Shown: positions 1 to 3,188 of the stretch, one piece after another
How the letters are laid out: every line of letters starts with the position of its first letter
How positions within the stretch are numbered: the first letter of the stretch is position 1
Source: Chloroflexota bacterium
GTDB lineage: Bacteria; Chloroflexota; Anaerolineae; Aggregatilineales; UBA3940
Length of the DNA stretch: 5,519 nucleotides
Direction: 5' to 3'
Assembly: GCA_024643825.1 (NCBI GenBank)
Contig: JAHEME010000241.1
Span: 1-5,519, forward strand
Notes under the pieces: model-generated
Seen by the model: only the letters and a program-made list of their open reading frames with translations
Told to the model about the DNA's origin: nothing
Databases searched by the model: none
Translations under genes and position numbers: made by a program

Positions 1-985
1 CCTGTTTATCGTTCTTGGATCGAACGAAGTACACTGCCTGCTCGATGCGGTCTACAGTCGGCTGCTCTGGCGTTACCGATACATTCACCGGATCACGCAG
101 CAGGTCTTTAGAAAGACCGACAATCTCACGCGGCATAGTAGCCGAGAACAGCAGCGTCTGCCGCTTCTTCGGCAGCAGCTTGATGATGCGCTTTACATCA
201 TGGATGAACCCCATGTCCAACATCCGGTCGGCTTCATCAAGTACAAATACCTCGACACCATCCAGTTTCACGTATCCCTGACCATTCAGGTCGAGCAACC
301 GCCCTGGTGTCGCGACGAGGATGTCAATACCGCGCTTCAAAGCAGATACCTGCGGGTTCTGACCTACCCCACCGTAGATGGTTGTATGTTTGAACCCTGT
401 ATATCGTCCATAGGCTTGAAAGCTCGCACCAATCTGGGATGCCAGTTCGCGGGTGGGGGAGAGAACGAGTACTTTGATCGTTCGTTTGCCGCCCTTTTCC
501 ATCTGTTTATTCCCGTAAGTCTCTACCAGGTGTTGAAGAATAGGCAGAGCGAAAGCGGCGGTCTTACCCGTCCCGGTCTGAGCACATCCCAGTAGATCGC
601 GGCCCGCCAGTACATACGGAATAGACTGTACCTGAATGGGGGTCGGTATTGTGTACCCCTCCGTGGCGACAGCCTTCAGCAGGGGAGCAATCAAACCGAG
701 TTCGGCGAAGTCCGCTGAAGTCTCGGTGGTAGAGGTATGAGAGCTAATCTCGTTGACATAGCTGTCATGGCGTACCACATCCGTTGCAAGAGGCCCTTTT
801 TTGCCTTGCTGAATGACAAATTCCAGGCGAATGCCTTCATCCAGGTCACGGGCAATGGTGGGTTCTACGTCAGAGACATGAACAAATACATCTTTGCCGC
901 CGCCATCCGGGGCGACAAAACCAAATCCTTTCTTTCCATTAAACCACTTCAATGTTCCAGTAATGCGATCTTGCGTTTCCGTCAT
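1..985 (-). CDS. Cold-shock domain fused to DEAD-box RNA helicase (3' end outside window)
   Basis: This is the N-terminal 328 residues of an ATP-dependent RNA helicase, read on the minus strand and open to the left edge. Residues about 7-73 form a complete cold-shock (CspA-like OB-fold) nucleic-acid-binding domain, with RNP1 KGFGFV (19-24) and RNP2 DVFVHV (32-37). A short Ser/Thr-rich linker (about 74-90) follows. Then comes the first RecA-like helicase domain: the Q motif PTPIQ (114-118), Walker A AQTGTGKT (135-142), PTREL (177-181), TPGR (226-229), the DEAD box (250-253) and SAT (281-283). The second RecA domain, with motifs IV-VI, should lie outside the window. The expected role is unwinding structured RNA in the cytoplasm during ribosome assembly, mRNA turnover or cold adaptation, with the cold-shock domain as an extra RNA-binding module. 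The helicase core resembles the RhlE/CshA group, but I cannot assign a specific orthologue. ATG at 985 is used here; an in-frame TTG at 991 is better spaced from the ribosome-binding site. An in-frame TGA just upstream limits any further extension. Confidence 0.95.
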   Translation of the reverse strand, partial: MTETQDRITGTLKWFNGKKGFGFVAPDGGGKDVFVHVSDVEPTIARDLDEGIRLEFVIQQGKKGPLATDVVRHDSYVNEISSHTSTTETSADFAELGLIAPLLKAVATEGYTIPTPIQVQSIPYVLAGRDLLGCAQTGTGKTAAFALPILQHLVETYGNKQMEKGGKRTIKVLVLSPTRELASQIGASFQAYGRYTGFKHTTIYGGVGQNPQVSALKRGIDILVATPGRLLDLNGQGYVKLDGVEVFVLDEADRMLDMGFIHDVKRIIKLLPKKRQTLLFSATMPREIVGLSKDLLRDPVNVSVTPEQPTVDRIEQAVYFVRSKNDKQ

Positions 986-998
986 TTCCAATTGGATA

Positions 999-1005
999 CC
1001 TTCTC
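999..1005 (-). promoter_or_regulatory. Ribosome-binding site of the helicase gene; start choice TTG 991 or ATG 985
   Basis: GAGAAGG reads toward the helicase on the minus strand. It lies 7 nt before an in-frame TTG (991-989) and 13 nt before the ATG (985-983). The spacing favours TTG, which would add only two residues (Met-Glu), so the protein is essentially unchanged either way. Confidence 0.6.
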
Positions 1006-1042
1006 ATCCTGGCCGCACTGCGATTGGCAAACGCGGTTGCGT

Positions 1043-1054
1043 AGCCGTACGGCT
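1043..1054. repeat. 12-bp perfect palindrome in the helicase leader
   Basis: AGCCGTACGGCT is self-complementary over all 12 bases. It lies immediately downstream, in the minus-strand sense, of the terminator T-tract and upstream of the helicase ribosome-binding site. It could be an operator or a small RNA hairpin, but a single palindrome of this length can also arise by chance. Confidence 0.45.
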
Positions 1055-1055
1055 C

Positions 1056-1082
1056 AAATAAAAACCCGGCTGCTGCCGGGTT
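1056..1082 (-). terminator. Intrinsic (rho-independent) terminator
   Basis: On the minus strand an 8-bp perfect stem, AACCCGGC / GCCGGGTT, with the tetraloop AGCA is followed by the T-rich tract TTTTTATTT. It begins about 65 nt after the DUF1684 stop codon, so the simple reading is the end of that transcript. Because it also lies upstream of the helicase start, and a promoter-like element lies before it, it may act as an attenuator in the helicase leader. The reverse direction has an A-rich rather than T-rich flank, so it is not a good plus-strand terminator. Confidence 0.85.
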
Positions 1083-1091
1083 GACACGCAT

Positions 1092-1110
1092 TCGGATTAT
1101 GTTTCTCCGA
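1092..1110 (-). other. Small inverted repeat (hairpin) upstream of the terminator
   Basis: The arms TCGGA and TCCGA (1106-1110 and 1092-1096) are separated by 9 nt and could form a 5-bp hairpin in the minus-strand transcript, just before the terminator stem. It is weak on its own and is noted because it is part of the possible structured leader of the helicase gene. Confidence 0.3.
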
Positions 1111-1117
1111 TAGCCCC

Positions 1118-1146
1118 AGTATAGCGTGGAACCCCAACCTCAGCAA
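1118..1146 (-). promoter_or_regulatory. Candidate promoter for the cold-shock/helicase gene
   Basis: On the minus strand, TTGCTG (1146-1141) is followed after 17 nt by TATACT (1123-1118), which matches the sigma-70-type -10 consensus at five of six positions. The -35 keeps only the TTG core. It lies directly after the DUF1684 stop codon. A transcript starting near 1111 would have a leader of about 120 nt containing the hairpin, the terminator and the palindrome before the helicase start. This is inferred from sequence pattern only. Confidence 0.4.
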
Positions 1147-1147
1147 C

Positions 1148-1747
1148 CTATCGCAAGGTCTCGCCAGCCGGGATTGGGAACGGTAGGACATTCTCTGGGG
1201 GCGAGAGTGGGCACACCCATCGAGGGTCATAGTGGCAGGAGGGATGATAGGCGAAGTTAAAGTCCAGGATGATTTGATCGCCCGATGTGCCAAGATCGGC
1301 TCCTTTGATCGTATCGTAGAGATAGCGACCGCCGCCGTAGCTGGTCTTGCCTGCCGTAGAGTCTTTGAAGGGTACAAACAATCCGCCACCATAGCCCTGA
1401 ATCCAGAACAGACTTAATGATCCGCTTCCGGTCGGAAGTTCGAAGCTCACCCGACCAATTCGCGTATACACAAAGTGTCCATCCCCCCCAAGATCAACTT
1501 CATAGGTTTGCGTATCGCCTGCTGGTTCGATGGGCACAGTGATGCGAAAGGCACGATCATAGGCGTAATAGGGTATCTCGGTGAAAGCGGCCTGCTGCTG
1601 TGGCCCCAGCGCCGATTGCGGATGCGTACGAAACAGGGTATCCCGCGCATGGCGGAACTCCTCGCAGGCGGCAGCAGGGTCGGACGAGAGCCGCACATTG
1701 CGGTACATCTCGGAAACACGCCTTCGGTAATCCAGTAAGTCCAGCAA
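1148..1747 (-). CDS. DUF1684 family protein
   Basis: A protein of about 199 residues recognisable as the DUF1684 family, whose biochemical role is not known to me. Signature stretches are LFRTHPQS (38-45), an FWIQGYGGGLFVPFKD segment (about 114-129), YGGGRYLYD (137-145) and the highly characteristic C-terminal run about 162-186, which contains DFNFAYHPSC and PRWVCPLSPPEN. The Cys, His, Tyr and Trp in that run are typical of the family. I see no signal peptide or membrane segment, so a cytoplasmic location is likely. The reading frame stays open up to an ATG at 1858, but that start would overlap the divergent DUF427 gene and add 37 residues with no family character. TTG at 1747 has AGGGAG six nt upstream and begins exactly where family similarity begins (LLDYRRRV), so it is preferred. 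A terminator follows about 65 nt after the stop codon. Confidence 0.9.
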   Translation of the reverse strand: MLDLLDYRRRVSEMYRNVRLSSDPAAACEEFRHARDTLFRTHPQSALGPQQQAAFTEIPYYAYDRAFRITVPIEPAGDTQTYEVDLGGDGHFVYTRIGRVSFELPTGSGSLSLFWIQGYGGGLFVPFKDSTAGKTSYGGGRYLYDTIKGADLGTSGDQIILDFNFAYHPSCHYDPRWVCPLSPPENVLPFPIPAGETLR

Positions 1748-1753
1748 GGCACA

Positions 1754-1759
1754 CTCCCT
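1754..1759 (-). promoter_or_regulatory. Ribosome-binding site fixing the TTG start of the DUF1684 gene
   Basis: AGGGAG on the minus strand lies 6 nt before TTG 1747-1745. It is the main reason for choosing this non-ATG start over the longer ATG at 1858. Confidence 0.65.
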
Positions 1760-1767
1760 GAGGTTCG

Positions 1768-1797
1768 ATGTAAGATGTGAAAGAGGAAGGTTGTCAA
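1768..1797 (-). promoter_or_regulatory. Candidate promoter for the DUF1684 gene
   Basis: A perfect -35 hexamer TTGACA (1797-1792, minus strand) precedes a poor -10 region (CTTACA after 17 nt, or TTACAT after 18 nt). It sits in the 83-bp gap between the divergent DUF1684 and DUF427 starts and would give a leader of roughly 15-20 nt for the TTG start. The weak -10 keeps confidence low. I found no convincing plus-strand promoter for DUF427 in the same gap. Confidence 0.35.
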
Positions 1798-1817
1798 TAA
1801 GAAAGCATATCACTTTT

Positions 1818-1824
1818 GAGGAGA
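1818..1824 (+). promoter_or_regulatory. Ribosome-binding site of the DUF427 gene
   Basis: GAGGAGA lies 6 nt before ATG 1831. It rules out the in-frame TTG at 1816, which overlaps the Shine-Dalgarno sequence itself. Confidence 0.8.
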
Positions 1825-1830
1825 CAGGCA

Positions 1831-2148
1831 ATGACGCTAACAATTCGTGAAAAAGCATCGAGTGATATCGTCGCCACTGGGGAGCCGGGGGAGAAGGCTC
1901 GCATCTTTGAAGGCAACTGGTATTTCGAGCCTGATGTGGTCAATATGGAACATCTGAAGGTCACAAATCGTATCTACACCTGCCCGTATAAGGGGCAGTG
2001 CTTCTGGATCGATTACGATGGCCCCGATGGATCGGCGCAGAATGTTGGCTGGGTGTATCGAAACCCGAAGAGCGGATACGAATTCATCAAGGATCGCATT
2101 GGTTTCTACTCTCGCAGTTCCGCACAACTGCTCGCCGAAAAAGAGTAG
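1831..2148 (+). CDS. DUF427 family small protein
   Basis: A 105-residue protein with the full DUF427 pattern: a Trp/Tyr-rich strand WYFEPDVV (30-37), the Cys-Pro-x-Lys-Gly element CPYKG (51-55), WVYRNP (74-79) and IGFY (90-93). Its length is typical of single-domain members. The family is widespread in bacteria and fungi, is predicted to be a small beta-rich cytoplasmic domain, and has no firmly established reaction that I can name. The CPxKG and Trp/Tyr residues are conserved and may form a ligand site, which is inference. It is the only plus-strand gene here, divergent from DUF1684 across 83 bp and convergent with the PfkB-like gene, whose stop codon is 40 bp away. No intrinsic terminator is visible in the 40-bp convergent gap. 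Confidence 0.9.
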   Translation: MTLTIREKASSDIVATGEPGEKARIFEGNWYFEPDVVNMEHLKVTNRIYTCPYKGQCFWIDYDGPDGSAQNVGWVYRNPKSGYEFIKDRIGFYSRSSAQLLAEKE

Positions 2149-2188
2149 CCCCAGAGAGTATCTGCTTGCGCGGCGGGTGGTTTGTTAG

Positions 2189-3160
2189 TCAGGTAGAAGA
2201 GTAATTCCGCTGAACAAAATCAGCCAGAGACGGTGCATCTGGCAGGGTTTCTAGAATCCCCTGATGATTGGCGGTTAGAAGAAAGGCTGCACTTCCGAAC
2301 CGGAGACAACTTTGCAGTCGATCATCTTGAAGCGACTTACGCCAATCGTTCTCTCCAAGGATCCGCCAGAGAAATCCAGCGGTAAACGCCGCCCGGCTGC
2401 CACTGGTGTCCACGATTCCCTCTGGCAGCGATCCTGCCTGCTGTATCGAATTTTCAGTACGTGCAATAGCACTGCCATCAGCGCCGATGGCGATACAGAC
2501 GATAGGCCCATAATCGAGTATCAGGTCGCTTCCCTTAACTGGATCTTCAGTTCCGCATAAGATCTGCAAATCCATGTGATCCACAATGACGAGGTGCGCA
2601 AACGGGAGAAAGGTTCGTATCCGGGTGCGCGCCTCATCTGCGTCATGCCACATTGACGGTTGATAATTTACTCCAAACGAGATCAGGCTATCGCTCTGGT
2701 CCACAAGCGAGATCGCTCGCTGCGTTGCGCTGCGACCAGGATCATTCATGACGCTCAGAGATCCAAAGTGAAAGATGCGTGCTTCGCTCAGTAATTGCTC
2801 GTCAAGCTCATCGGGCCGAAGCAGGAGATCCGCGCCCGGATTACGGTAGTGAATGTACTCTGGTAAACCGTCCTCTGGCATGGTGCGCAGCGAAAGCGTG
2901 GTGCGCGCATTTCCGTCAAAGCGCAATCCGCTGGTTCCAACTCCCTCGGTGCGGAGGACGTTATGCAAATGATGACCGAAGGCGTCATCCCCCACTTTCC
3001 CGATGAATGCACTTCGCATCCCCAACCGCCGCGCGGCGATGGCTACATGAGCGATCAGTCCCCCCGTTGTAGGCACGTAAGCAGAGACCTCGTGCAGATG
3101 TTTTCCCTGCTCTGCTGCTATCATCTCGATGAGAATCTCGCCGAGGCAAACCAGTTCCAC
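2189..3160 (-). CDS. PfkB/ribokinase-family protein with degenerate active site
   Basis: A full-length 323-residue protein with the PfkB carbohydrate-kinase (ribokinase) fold, closest in style to fructokinase or 2-keto-3-deoxygluconokinase. Family landmarks are the N-terminal strand VCLGEILIEM (4-13), the Gly-Gly element at 33-34 followed by AHVAIAARRLG (37-47) and GKVGDDAFG (54-62), FGVNYQPSMW (162-171), IGADGSAI (225-232) and DTSGSRAAFTAGF (251-263). Active kinases end in a DTxGAGDxF motif whose Asp is the catalytic base; here the GAGD part reads GSRA (254-257), so the Asp is Ala257. Other usual residues also differ: the Asn of the GG...N motif is His38, DPNxR is GVNYQ, and the NxxE motif is DxxD (194-197). 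The ORF is otherwise intact and in frame, so it is probably an expressed pseudokinase or a protein with altered chemistry rather than a decaying gene. GTG 3160 is the start, with AGGAGG 9 nt upstream. It follows the penicillin-binding protein gene by 28 bp and is probably cotranscribed with it. Confidence 0.9.
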   Translation of the reverse strand: MELVCLGEILIEMIAAEQGKHLHEVSAYVPTTGGLIAHVAIAARRLGMRSAFIGKVGDDAFGHHLHNVLRTEGVGTSGLRFDGNARTTLSLRTMPEDGLPEYIHYRNPGADLLLRPDELDEQLLSEARIFHFGSLSVMNDPGRSATQRAISLVDQSDSLISFGVNYQPSMWHDADEARTRIRTFLPFAHLVIVDHMDLQILCGTEDPVKGSDLILDYGPIVCIAIGADGSAIARTENSIQQAGSLPEGIVDTSGSRAAFTAGFLWRILGENDWRKSLQDDRLQSCLRFGSAAFLLTANHQGILETLPDAPSLADFVQRNYSST

Positions 3161-3169
3161 GTTGCAAAC

Positions 3170-3175
3170 CCTCCT
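3170..3175 (-). promoter_or_regulatory. Strong ribosome-binding site fixing the GTG start of the PfkB-like gene
   Basis: AGGAGG, a full Shine-Dalgarno match, lies 9 nt before GTG 3160-3158 on the minus strand, inside the 28-bp gap after the synthase stop codon. It shows that the PfkB-like gene is translated independently, and it supports an intact, expressed gene. Confidence 0.85.
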
Positions 3176-3188
3176 GTGAAGTAGCCTC

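Noticed and set aside
200..595. Plus-strand open frame of 131 codons (and neighbours at 15-281 and 737-1084)
   Set aside because: These lie antisense to the helicase coding sequence, which has every expected motif. Their translations look like no protein family.
1748..1858. Longer form of the DUF1684 protein starting at ATG 1858
   Set aside because: It would overlap the start of the divergent DUF427 gene and its ribosome-binding site, run through the candidate TTGACA, and add residues with no family similarity. TTG 1747 has a well-spaced AGGGAG.
2149..2188. Bidirectional terminator between the convergent DUF427 and PfkB-like genes
   Set aside because: No GC-rich stem followed by a T-tract is visible on either strand in these 40 bases.
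2189..3160. PfkB-like gene as a frameshifted pseudogene
   Set aside because: The frame is unbroken over a normal family length, sequence on both sides of the altered motif aligns with the family in the same frame, and the ribosome-binding site is perfect. Substitution, not frameshift, explains the missing Asp.
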